Of a DNA stretch of 64,000 nt, positions 9,535 to 17,931 are shown piece after piece. The notes under the pieces are model-generated. The model saw nothing but the letters and a program-made list of their open reading frames with translations. It was not told the DNA's origin and did no database searches. Made by a program: the position numbers and the translations under genes. The stretch comes from Vibrio neptunius (GTDB taxonomy: Bacteria; Pseudomonadota; Gammaproteobacteria; Enterobacterales; Vibrionaceae): the NCBI GenBank assembly GCA_019339365.1, contig CP079860.1:1612001-1676000 (forward strand), read 5' to 3'. The number at the start of each line of letters is the position of its first letter. The first letter of the stretch is position 1.

Positions 9535-10386
9535 TTATCTTTCGTCAAAGAAGTCTTTGTTACGAATATATTTTGTCATCAAGTGGTATGAAAATGGGCG
9601 GATAAGCCAAGATCCGAGCGAACGACCTAGTCGTATAAAAGTAGGCGTGTTCTCATAAATACGACCATTGTACAGCCAAAGTACTTTGCCTACATGCCAG
9701 TAAAGCAATGGTATTGGAGGAAGGAAAGTCACGATATCGAGATCGCAGCAAATTCGATACGTCTTGTGACCGAGCTTGTAATGAGTTTTAAATCCGTACC
9801 CTCCAATAGACGGTTGACCAAAGGTGACAACACGTTTGATTGATTTGGGAAATTGTTCTTCAAACGCGTCTGCTAATACACATCCTATTGCCCCTCCCGA
9901 AGAATGACCTGTAAAGGTGAGGCGTTTTCCCTGATCAATAAGAGGGACTAGGACAGAAGAGAGTTGCTCGTATACGCTCGCACCGAGCTTGTCATTCTTG
10001 TGCAGCGGTAAACTCTCTTGAAACATTAGGTAGTGGTAGCCCGCATGAATGGCATAGTTGAGAGCAAGCGGTTTGCACTTTCGTTGCCACAATGCAAGAT
10101 TGAGTAACCAGTCCCAAGGGTTGTGGGAACCTTTGATAACCACAATGACTTCTTCGCTGTCGTTGGACCAGAGCACGCGCATCATAGGTTTTCCAAATCG
10201 ATTGGCTATAACGCGTTGTCCGTTAGGTGCAAAACCATATCGTGTCTGTTTGAGGACTCTAGAGTACGCCAGATTGCATAAAACGGCGTAACGTTCATAT
10301 TGATAACGCTTTAGTTTCTTCACACTTAGCTCACGCACCGAATCATTGTTTGAGTATGGTCGAAGAACGTGAAATTGCGATGACAC
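9535..10386 (-). CDS. Lipase family protein (class 3, alpha/beta hydrolase)
   Basis: A 283-residue protein with the nucleophile elbow GHSSGG; the catalytic serine is about residue 162. FGQPS (189-193) follows on the next strand as in class 3 lipases. Candidate acidic residues are in CDLDIVTFLPP (215-217) and candidate histidines are H231 (YWHVGK) and H268 (SYHLM). These features support hydrolysis of a carboxylic ester, but the lipid or ester is unknown. No signal peptide is visible. The start is a GTG without a good ribosome site, so the N-terminus is uncertain. It lies 28 bases after another leftward gene and may be co-transcribed with it. Confidence 0.8.
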   Translation of the reverse strand: MSSQFHVLRPYSNNDSVRELSVKKLKRYQYERYAVLCNLAYSRVLKQTRYGFAPNGQRVIANRFGKPMMRVLWSNDSEEVIVVIKGSHNPWDWLLNLALWQRKCKPLALNYAIHAGYHYLMFQESLPLHKNDKLGASVYEQLSSVLVPLIDQGKRLTFTGHSSGGAIGCVLADAFEEQFPKSIKRVVTFGQPSIGGYGFKTHYKLGHKTYRICCDLDIVTFLPPIPLLYWHVGKVLWLYNGRIYENTPTFIRLGRSLGSWLIRPFSYHLMTKYIRNKDFFDER

Positions 10387-10414
10387 TACAAGCAGTGCCA
10401 GTGAGTGAGGTTGG

Positions 10415-11065
10415 TTAGCTTAACTGGACGACAGAGTAGAGCTGAATATACTTGCGAACCAACTGTTGATCCGTTGAACGTCTAAGAGGGTGGGTGAACT
10501 TAACAAAATAGGGGCTTAAGCCAAAGTGGTGCTCTAACGAACAAGCGAGTTGTGATTCACTTTCATATAAGCTGATCCCTTGTAACTTATATTGGTCTAT
10601 CTCATCGGGTAATTGCCCTGTCCACCAGTGCAGTAGCTCTCGGCTCTGCTTATTTCGAGAAATCCAATGATCGCTGATTAATAACAAAAGATCATTGGGC
10701 TGAATAGCGAAAGCGTATTCTTCTTGCCAGTTTGTTACGGCTTTAAATAATTTTTGCCGACAATTGCTGCCTGCACTCAATAAATGTGAAGAAAGTATCC
10801 AAACCGTGCCAGCGTCAGATGTCACTCTATAGTGATGAGGTTGTTCCGTAGTCGGGAGAGACTCTAACGCAACATATTCGCAGTGGTGTCCAAATTCGGT
10901 TAACGTTCGGGACAAACGCCGAGAAAATGCCAAGCTCAGGTGGTGTTCACTCATTCCTTTATTGTGAATTGTTGGGTAGTGTTTTTCACACAGCTTCATA
11001 CAGTCTGCTTGAAATTCATTTACGCTTTGAATTAGCACATCTAAAAGCAAGACTTCTCTCCACAA
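10415..11065 (-). CDS. Conserved hypothetical protein
   Basis: A protein of about 211-216 residues that I do not recognise. It is soluble, with no signal peptide or membrane helix, and rich in His, Leu and Ser. The longest frame starts at TTG 11065. A second TTG at 11050 (MLLDVLIQSVNEFQ) is better placed behind GGAGAG five bases upstream, so the shorter form is preferred, at moderate certainty. It is 28 bases upstream of the lipase gene and probably in the same transcript. It is divergent from the DUF2164 gene. Confidence 0.6.
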   Translation of the reverse strand: MWREVLLLDVLIQSVNEFQADCMKLCEKHYPTIHNKGMSEHHLSLAFSRRLSRTLTEFGHHCEYVALESLPTTEQPHHYRVTSDAGTVWILSSHLLSAGSNCRQKLFKAVTNWQEEYAFAIQPNDLLLLISDHWISRNKQSRELLHWWTGQLPDEIDQYKLQGISLYESESQLACSLEHHFGLSPYFVKFTHPLRRSTDQQLVRKYIQLYSVVQLS

Positions 11066-11152
11066 GTCAATATCTACACAATGAAGATTAGCATGTGAAA
11101 GTATTGTTTAGTTACACTTAGCCTGAGAAATATTGAGTATGGTTAAGGGTTT

Positions 11153-11401
11153 ATGTCTAAGATTGAATTTACATCACAACAAAAACAAGCGATGTCATCC
11201 GCTTTATTGCGATATTTGGAAGATGAACTAAACATTGAAATTGGTCAGTTTGATGCGGAATTTATGATGGATTTCATTATAGAAGCCTTCGGCCCTGCAT
11301 TTTATAACAAGGGGCTCACCGATGCGCAGATGGTCATGCAACGAAAGGTGATGGATATTGCTGACGAGATTGATGAGATTAAACAAGTCAGTGAGTATTA
11401 A
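11153..11401 (+). CDS. DUF2164 family protein
   Basis: An 82-residue acidic protein beginning MSKIEFTSQQKQAM. It matches the pattern of DUF2164: a small all-helical protein with QFDAEFMMDF and an EAFGPAFYNKG motif near the middle. Its function is unknown. It has its own promoter space (87 bases) divergent from the hypothetical gene on the left. The 162-base gap after it separates it from the cytochrome gene. Confidence 0.75.
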   Translation: MSKIEFTSQQKQAMSSALLRYLEDELNIEIGQFDAEFMMDFIIEAFGPAFYNKGLTDAQMVMQRKVMDIADEIDEIKQVSEY

Positions 11402-11563
11402 GTTACTAAAGACGATGAGAAAGTTCCTTCAAAAATTTTGAATGACTTAATCAAATTTGCTCCGTTTTTCGAATGTAAAGAATGGTAAATAATCTGTTCT
11501 GGAAATAGGAGAGACGATAGTCTCGTTGAAAAAGAGAAGTATTCAACAATTGGTATTAGCGCA

Positions 11564-12103
11564 ATGAAATCAGAAGTTAAGAATTACAACCTTGTAGCGC
11601 GGGGAGTTCATTGGGTCTCAGCTATTGTCATTATCGGCATGTTTGCTGCGGGCCTATGGATGGTAGACCTTACATATTATAGTGAATGGTATAAAACCGC
11701 CCCACACTGGCACAAGTCGGTGGGCATCTTACTTGCTGCTCTGACGCTATTTCGTTTCGTTTGGAAGCACGCAACACCTTCTCCAAAAGTTGAAGGAAAA
11801 GCGTATGAAATTCTCGGCGCAAAGTTAGTTCATTTCGCTATGTACCTTGTTTTGGTTGTACTGTTTGCTTCCGGTTACCTTATTTCTACCGAAGATGGCA
11901 GAGGTATTGACGTCTTCGACTGGTTTACTGTTCCAGGACTTGGTGCTTTGTTTGAGAACCAAGCCGATCTATCGGGTGAAATTCACTTTTACGCCGCCTG
12001 GGCACTTATTTTAATGGCAGCCGTTCATGCTTTGGCTGCGATCAAACATCACGTGATTAACAAAGACAACACGCTACGCAAGATGATAGGAGCTTCAAAA
12101 TGA
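11564..12103 (+). CDS. Cytochrome b561 family protein (YceJ-like)
   Basis: A 179-residue inner-membrane protein with four hydrophobic segments. Histidines suited to heme b binding are H17 (ARGVHWVSA), H49 (WHKSVGILLA), H89 (KLVHFAMYLV) and H146 (AAVHALAAIKHH). It resembles E. coli YceJ and CybB. Its stop overlaps the start of the YceI gene as ATGA (12100-12103), the same arrangement as yceJ-yceI. Members of the pair are thought to act in quinone or isoprenoid binding and electron transfer at the membrane; the physiological donor is unknown. Confidence 0.88.
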   Translation: MKSEVKNYNLVARGVHWVSAIVIIGMFAAGLWMVDLTYYSEWYKTAPHWHKSVGILLAALTLFRFVWKHATPSPKVEGKAYEILGAKLVHFAMYLVLVVLFASGYLISTEDGRGIDVFDWFTVPGLGALFENQADLSGEIHFYAAWALILMAAVHALAAIKHHVINKDNTLRKMIGASK

Positions 12104-12669
12104 AAAAAACGTTATTTGCTACCGGACTAGCTATGGCAATGGCATTGCCATTTGGTGCAAGCGCAGCGGACTACGTAATTGACAACAAAGGCGCTCACGC
12201 CTCGGTTAACTTCAAAGTAAGTCACCTAGGCTACAGCTTTATCAAAGGTCGTTTTAACACATTTGAAGGTGACTTTTCTTACGACCCTGCAAACATTAGT
12301 GCCTCTAAAGTAGAAGTAACAATTGATACTACAAGTTTAGACTCAAACCATGCTGAGCGTGATAAGCATATCCGCAGCTCAGATTTTATTGACGCGTCGA
12401 AGTTTTCGACTGCGACATTCACAAGTACCAGTGTTGTCGACAAAGGTAACGGTAAGCTTGAAGTCAATGGTGACTTAAACCTACACGGTGTGACAAAGCC
12501 AATTACTATTGACGCTGAGTTCATTGGTGCTGGTCAAGACCCTTGGGGTGGTGAGCGTGCTGGTTTCTTAGGCTCAACTCGCTTGGAACTTGCAGACTTC
12601 AATATTCCAGTGATGGGTGCGTCGAGCTACGTTGATATGGAACTTCATGTAGAAGGTATCAAGAAATAA
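12100..12669 (+). CDS. YceI family periplasmic protein
   Basis: A 189-residue secreted protein. Residues 1-22 are a Sec signal peptide ending FGASA before ADYVIDNKGAHASVNFKVSH. The rest is the YceI lipocalin-like beta-barrel, with GRFNTFEGDFSYDP and GDLNLHGVTKPITID as family landmarks. Related proteins bind polyisoprenoid molecules in the barrel. It is translationally coupled to the upstream cytochrome b561 gene, so the two probably work together. A strong terminator follows. Confidence 0.9.
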   Translation: MKKTLFATGLAMAMALPFGASAADYVIDNKGAHASVNFKVSHLGYSFIKGRFNTFEGDFSYDPANISASKVEVTIDTTSLDSNHAERDKHIRSSDFIDASKFSTATFTSTSVVDKGNGKLEVNGDLNLHGVTKPITIDAEFIGAGQDPWGGERAGFLGSTRLELADFNIPVMGASSYVDMELHVEGIKK

Positions 12670-12694
12670 TCCATTTACTGCTTAACAACTAAAT

Positions 12695-12722
12695 AGCCCC
12701 CAACTTGCGTCGGGGGCTTTTT
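12695..12722 (+). terminator. Terminator of the b561-yceI operon
   Basis: AGCCCCC, a 10-base loop, GGGGGCT and a T-run. On the other strand it also lies just past the end of the FNT-CBS gene. Confidence 0.85.
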
Positions 12723-12754
12723 GATCAAGCGACTTATTTCCTGACCAAAATCTA

Positions 12755-14209
12755 TTACGCAGATTCTAGATGTGTGCTGTTGTCTACAATGGTTACCCTG
12801 TCACCATAGATGGTACGCAAAGCCCTTAGTACATCCTCCCTTGTTACTACCCCTACGAACTTTCCATTGTCTAGGATTGGCAAGACATGAGGTTTGTGGA
12901 CCTTGATGCTTTTGGCCCGTTCCTCCAATGAGAGAGATGTTAATGTTGTTGCTATTCCAAAACTGGTCGTCGGATACAATTGCTCTTTATCGACACAAAG
13001 AAACTCGGCGACGTCAATTAACTTGTCATTTACGTTGATAGCGATGACATCTCGAGACATCAGATCTACGACTTTTTGTCCCTCTACCGGGATATAGTCT
13101 TGGCACCATAAATCGACCATGACGTCATGAGCGGAAAAGAAACCAATTAGGCGACCCTCTTCATTAACAACTGGTGCACTAACAACATGTTTATCAAGTA
13201 ATATATCGATGGCAGCGGGTGTCGTCATTTCAGGTGATAAGATGACTGGATTACGGTCCATAATGTCATTGACGAAGAGTAAGTTATTCATAGAGTTTTC
13301 CTTGGCTGACGTAATGTTAGTGGTTGTAGTAATACTTGAAATTGATGCGACTTTGATTTGTGGTCTACGATAGATGCTCCAATTGGCAAGGCCGACTAAT
13401 ACTGCTCCGCCGACAATGTTGCCTAATGTCACTGGGATGAGGTTTGCAGTAACAAATTGATAGATATTGAGATCACTGAATTGAGCAGATGTCGCGCCTA
13501 CTTGACTCCAAAAGGCTTCAGTTGCGAAGTTTTGAATGACGATACCAAGTGGCACCATGAACATGTTTGCGACGCAGTGTTCGAACCCACTGGACACAAA
13601 CATTGCCACTGGCATTATGGTCATTACCGCTTTAGTCATCGCGTTTGCGCTGCTAAATGTTAACCAAATAGCAAGACAAACCAATAAGTTACACAAAACA
13701 CCCAAAGCAAATGCTTCGACCAAAGAGTGATGGAGCTTGTGTTGTGCGATATTGAGTGCGTTAAGGCCCCATTGACCGTTGTCCATTTGATAGAGACCAG
13801 CAGCAGTAACGATGAGCAGTAACAGCATGGCACCTAAAAAATTACCCAAATACACTTTTCCCCATATGGATAACATTTTTCCGAAGCTGATTTGCTTGTT
13901 AGCCCATGCAATACTGGACAGAACAGAGCTAGTAAATAGTTCTCCTCCACAAAGTACGATGAGGATCAACCCCATACTGAACGCCAATCCTCCTGCTAGT
14001 CGACTTAGACCCCAGCCAGACTGGATATTGCCTGTGGTGACGGTAATGTAAAAAAGAAAAGCCAGTCCAATAAACGCGCCAGCCATTATCGCGAGCCCCA
14101 ACGTTGTACCGCTGGTCTTATTGGCTTTACTGAGTGCAAACTTTTCCGCCTCAGCCATCATTTCACTGGGCGAGAAATAAAGATTATTCGTCTGAGCTTG
14201 TTGCGCCAT
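12755..14209 (-). CDS. Formate/nitrite transporter fused to a CBS-domain pair
   Basis: A 484-residue fusion. Residues about 25-285 are a FocA/NirC-type channel with six hydrophobic segments and FNT signatures such as CGGELFTSS and LGNFLGAM. A low-complexity linker (SSITTTTNITS) leads to two CBS motifs, about 313-365 and 370-470, ending VGVVTREDVLRALR. CBS pairs usually bind adenosine nucleotides, so the channel may be gated by energy state; that is inference. An in-frame ATG at 13291 sits behind AAGGAAA with ideal spacing and could yield a separate 178-residue CBS protein. A better ribosome site (AGGAGG) lies before an ATG at 14234, in frame only if the intervening G-run were one base shorter. 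Confidence 0.88.
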   Translation of the reverse strand: MAQQAQTNNLYFSPSEMMAEAEKFALSKANKTSGTTLGLAIMAGAFIGLAFLFYITVTTGNIQSGWGLSRLAGGLAFSMGLILIVLCGGELFTSSVLSSIAWANKQISFGKMLSIWGKVYLGNFLGAMLLLLIVTAAGLYQMDNGQWGLNALNIAQHKLHHSLVEAFALGVLCNLLVCLAIWLTFSSANAMTKAVMTIMPVAMFVSSGFEHCVANMFMVPLGIVIQNFATEAFWSQVGATSAQFSDLNIYQFVTANLIPVTLGNIVGGAVLVGLANWSIYRRPQIKVASISSITTTTNITSAKENSMNNLLFVNDIMDRNPVILSPEMTTPAAIDILLDKHVVSAPVVNEEGRLIGFFSAHDVMVDLWCQDYIPVEGQKVVDLMSRDVIAINVNDKLIDVAEFLCVDKEQLYPTTSFGIATTLTSLSLEERAKSIKVHKPHVLPILDNGKFVGVVTREDVLRALRTIYGDRVTIVDNSTHLESA

Positions 14210-14308
14210 CGTTGCCCCCGAATCTAATAGTCATGATTACCTCCTGTTATGTCAGTGAGAAAGCCTCACTGCGCATTCAGGTTATGGTGCTCAGTCATAC
14301 ACGTAAAA

Positions 14309-14334
14309 TTGATAATGTTTAAAAACCTTATCAA
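14309..14334. promoter_or_regulatory. Candidate operator between the FNT-CBS and LysR genes
   Basis: TTGATAA and TTATCAA form a perfect 7-base inverted repeat with a 12-base AT-rich spacer, in the divergent promoter region. Such a dyad is the expected kind of target for the neighbouring LysR regulator. Confidence 0.4.
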
Positions 14335-14433
14335 AATTGTTGATATGGCCTGAGAGAGAAGTAAATGAAACAACTTGCTTATTTGTAAGCAATTTTAGTC
14401 GTTGTTATTCTCTGGGCAAAGGATTGAAGCTTA

Positions 14434-15339
14434 ATGAGATATTCTCTTAAACAACTTGCTGTATTTGATACCGTCGCAGATATGGGAAGTGTTAGCATGG
14501 CCGCAGATAAGCTGGCATTGACGCAGTCAGCAACCAGTATGTCACTGGCTCAACTTGAAAAAATGCTAGGACGGCCGTTGTTTGAACGTCAAGGTAAACA
14601 GATGGCCTTAACGCACTGGGGCATGTGGCTAAGGCCAAAAGCTAAGCGGTTGCTGCAGGATGCGCAACAAATTGAGATGGGCTTTTACGAGCAGCATTTG
14701 TTGAGTGGTCATGTCAAACTTGGAGCAAGCCAAACCCCTGCAGAACATTTAGTTCCAGACCTTATCAGTATTATTGATAACTCATTTCCTGAGATGAGAA
14801 TCTCTCTTAAAGTCAAAAGTACCGATAGTGTCATACAAGGCGTTTTAGACTACAAATACGATTTGGGGGTCATGGAAGGTCGTTGCGACGATAACCGGCT
14901 TCACCAAGAGGTTTGGTGTCGTGACCACTTAACCGTTGTTGCCGCTGCGCACCATCCTTTCGCAAAGCATGACACAGTGAGCCTAGCGCAGCTGGAGCAA
15001 GCAAGATGGGTATTGAGAGAGCAGGGCAGCGGCACTCGTAAGATTTTTGATAGTTCTATTCACCATTTAATCGAAGATCTTGACGTTTGGCGTGAATACG
15101 AACATGTGCCTGTTCTTAGAAGCATGGTTGAAAATGGTCAATATCTTACCTGCCTGCCATATTTGGATGTTGAGCGGTTTATCGAAAACGGCCAATTGGT
15201 TGCGCTTAACGTCCCAGAGCTCAGTATGGAACGAACCTTGTCTTTTATATGGCGAGCAGACATGGTAGAAAATCCGTTGATAGAGTGCATTAAACGCGAG
15301 GGACTGCGAATGATGAAAGGCAGGCCTTCTGTTCTATAA
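14434..15339 (+). CDS. LysR family transcriptional regulator
   Basis: A 301-residue LysR-type protein. The helix-turn-helix is in residues 3-62 (SLKQLAVFDTVADMGSVSMA, then LTQSATSMSLAQLEKMLGRP). The substrate-binding domain covers about 90-295. It looks closest to the YeiE/CysB-like subgroup that reads small anions, but the effector cannot be read from sequence. It is divergent from the FNT-CBS channel gene with an inverted repeat between them, so it probably controls that channel and itself. Confidence 0.88.
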   Translation: MRYSLKQLAVFDTVADMGSVSMAADKLALTQSATSMSLAQLEKMLGRPLFERQGKQMALTHWGMWLRPKAKRLLQDAQQIEMGFYEQHLLSGHVKLGASQTPAEHLVPDLISIIDNSFPEMRISLKVKSTDSVIQGVLDYKYDLGVMEGRCDDNRLHQEVWCRDHLTVVAAAHHPFAKHDTVSLAQLEQARWVLREQGSGTRKIFDSSIHHLIEDLDVWREYEHVPVLRSMVENGQYLTCLPYLDVERFIENGQLVALNVPELSMERTLSFIWRADMVENPLIECIKREGLRMMKGRPSVL

Positions 15340-15503
15340 TATTTCCTATATCTGTTGAAATAGCGTTTGCGTCACAATAATAAGTTTCAATTTCATTTTG
15401 TTGCCTAATTAATGTGATCTATATCGTTTCGTTTTGCTGACTTACCCCTTACCATGCCATCTTGTACTTTTGATGTGTGAAGAAGCACACTTAGCGAGGC
15501 GGT

Positions 15504-15989
15504 ATGAGCACACTTGTCGCGATTTCATTAACTACGGGTATACTTTCAGGTCTATGGGGTTGGATTGCCATCTCACTTGGCCTATTGTCATGGGCTGGTT
15601 TCTTAGGTTGTACCAGCTACTTTGCGTCTCCAACCAGCGGGCTGAAAGGCTTAGCAGAGAGTTTAGTCACCAACATGACGGGAGTATTTTGGGCGATGGT
15701 AATTATTCACGCTTCACAATTTGCTTCCCTAGAAATCCTTGGTTATGTGATCACTTCTCTCGTGGCATTTATGATGTGTATTCAGGCAAAGCAAAACTGG
15801 CTTGGATACATACCGGGTACTTTTATTGGCTCTTGCGCGACTTTCGCAGCAGACGGTGACTGGCAGCTCGTTGTCCCTTCGTTGATCTTAGGTGGTATCT
15901 TTGGCTACCTGATGAAAGCAAGTGGTTTGTGGCTACATCAAAAGTCTTCTCAAACACAATCTACTAGTGAGTTACCAACTCGTTCATGA
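15504..15989 (+). CDS. DUF1097 membrane protein (YcdZ-like)
   Basis: A 161-residue inner-membrane protein with four or five hydrophobic helices and a short charged tail. It begins MSTLVAISLTTGILSGLWGW and keeps the DUF1097 pattern of small residues. Function is unknown. It follows the LysR gene by 164 bases and ends at its own terminator. Confidence 0.75.
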   Translation: MSTLVAISLTTGILSGLWGWIAISLGLLSWAGFLGCTSYFASPTSGLKGLAESLVTNMTGVFWAMVIIHASQFASLEILGYVITSLVAFMMCIQAKQNWLGYIPGTFIGSCATFAADGDWQLVVPSLILGGIFGYLMKASGLWLHQKSSQTQSTSELPTRS

Positions 15990-16031
15990 TTGTGACCCCC
16001 TGATTGATTAGTATCGTTTGATATTTGATAC

Positions 16032-16070
16032 GCGGCCTTGGCAACGATAGGTAGCCAAGGCCGCTTTTTT
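16032..16070 (+). terminator. Terminator after the DUF1097 gene
   Basis: GCGGCCTTGGC, an 11-base loop, GCCAAGGCCGC and six T. The T-run touches the stop codon of the convergent ybjD gene. Confidence 0.9.
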
Positions 16071-17699
16071 ATGTGTTGCCATTCGCCATTGTTACTACGC
16101 GCTTTAACGTCCACCTAAGCAGTAATGGGATGCACTCTGTTCCTTTATCCTCACAGTAGGAAACAATCGCTAGCGCAAGATCGGGCTTAGCAAATTTCTT
16201 GAGTACTCTAGTCACCACTTTTTAGCTGGAATAGGATGATCGAGTGGAATTCGTACCATATCTTTAAAAAAAGGTTCAAAACCATTGTTGTAAAGGTAGT
16301 GTTCAATATCTCGATCGGGCAGTTCAGTGAGGCGATGACGCTCTTGATCGTTTCCTAGTTGAGCACGAACTGCAGCGGCGTACTTTTTACCCGCTGCATC
16401 TCCATCTGTCACTACGTGCCAGTCGATGCCGAAAGCCTTAGCGATTTTGACTAAAGATTTGAGTCCCGATTGAGCAAACTCAATGATTTGTACGCCTTCA
16501 GCGGCCAAATTATACCCGCACTGATTCGCTAACTCATTAAATAACCAGACTTCGGTTTCACCTTCGACCAGTAACCAACATCTCGCAAACAATGCTCCAG
16601 AGCGGTGAAATCTGATATGAAAGCCAATTCGTCTTAGTTCGTCTTTACTGAACCCCTGTGCTGGAAGATAGGTAGTGATGGTTCGATCGGATTGCCTCAC
16701 TAGACGCCGAATACTGTTGAGCGGTACTTGCCCCAACAAGTCACCACTATTTGTCGTCAGGATTTTTTGCATAGGAAGTAGTTGGAGCAGGCTCCAGGCT
16801 CTTGCAAGATGAGTAGGGTGCAATCGACCCTCTGGATCTTCTAGGATCAATAAAGGCCGAGCACAACGGCGGAGTTTATTGGGACCTTTCGCCTGAAGAT
16901 AGGCATTGAGCAAGCCCATAAACAAGAGACGTGTCTGTTTACTTTTGGTTTCCTCCACAACTTGAGAGATACTTTTGTTATTTGGTGAGCCACTGAAAAA
17001 GATACCATCTCGTTGTTTACGAAGGTTTTTACGTGCATTGGATTTAAATGAAAAGTAGTGGTCAACTAATACATTCATAGAATTCAGGCTACTTTTCATT
17101 TCTCCTTTGTTTACATGGCCGGGAATCGCCATTAAGCGCCGACAGGTATTATTGATCCGTTTCTCGATGCGGTCATTGGTATCTCCCAGATTACCGAGCG
17201 GACGTTCGAAACGACGCGAATCTTTGAGACGAATGGCAGGGTGGAGTGTCATGAGTTCCTGCGCTAACTTTTCTGAGTGATGCAGTGGTAATGGGTTACC
17301 TTCACGATCAAGAAAAGCGTAGCGAGTAGACACATCGTGGCCGTCTCGGCTAGCACTTAAGCGATAGATGATCTTGTTGATGCCTTGCTGATCCTGTATC
17401 CAGACTGGTCTTATTTTGCGATAACGACCAGATTTGATTTCGTTCTTATCGTTGGATACTAAGCTGATGACGATTTGTAAGTGCTGTGTTTGTGGATGTG
17501 CAATTGAGTAATCGACATGAAAATCTGTCATTTCAAATTGATAAGGTATTCCTTCGGGAGGTAAGGCGACCGATAGGGCATCTAGCAGAGAAGATTTGCC
17601 CCACGTATTTTCACCAATTAGGGTCGTGAGCTCGTCAAAAGCGATGGATAGCCGTTTGATCCCACGAAAGCCGGAAATTTCAATCCGCTCTAGCAGCAT
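16069..17699 (-). CDS. ybjD: OLD-family ATPase/TOPRIM protein YbjD (single-base frameshift)
   Basis: An ATP-dependent OLD-type protein. Residues 1-50 hold an ABC/SMC-like head, with GENTWGKSSLLDAL as the Walker A region. A later Walker B-like segment is RPLLILEDPEGRLHP. The C-terminal TOPRIM region has LLVEGETEVWLF and VVTDGDAAG, the Glu and DxD metal-binding residues of OLD nucleases. The frame is lost at a run of five A on the coding strand (plus-strand T-run 16219-16223). With six A it continues VVTRVLKKFAKPDLALAIVS to a stop at 16069-16071, about 543 residues, close to the 552 of E. coli YbjD. The frameshift is probably a sequencing error. Confidence 0.85.
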
Positions 17700-17931
17700 G
17701 AAGTGACTCCGTTTGAGCTATTGTTACCTAAGCATAATAGAAAAACCTCGCATAAGCAGAAGCTTACCTCACAAAGTTTGTGCTTGCTCGGTGTAATCTG
17801 CTATCAATAACAAGAGATCTTGATCAACTTAGTTAATGTATATAGAACAGCGTATACAACAAAAGTGTGAAAGTTAATGAATTTGTCATAAAGGATGGGA
17901 TACGATGTAGCCGAATATGAGAGAAGAAAAT

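Noticed and set aside
9380..9658. 92-residue plus-strand reading frame
   Set aside because: No ribosome site, runs antisense into the lipase gene, no family pattern.
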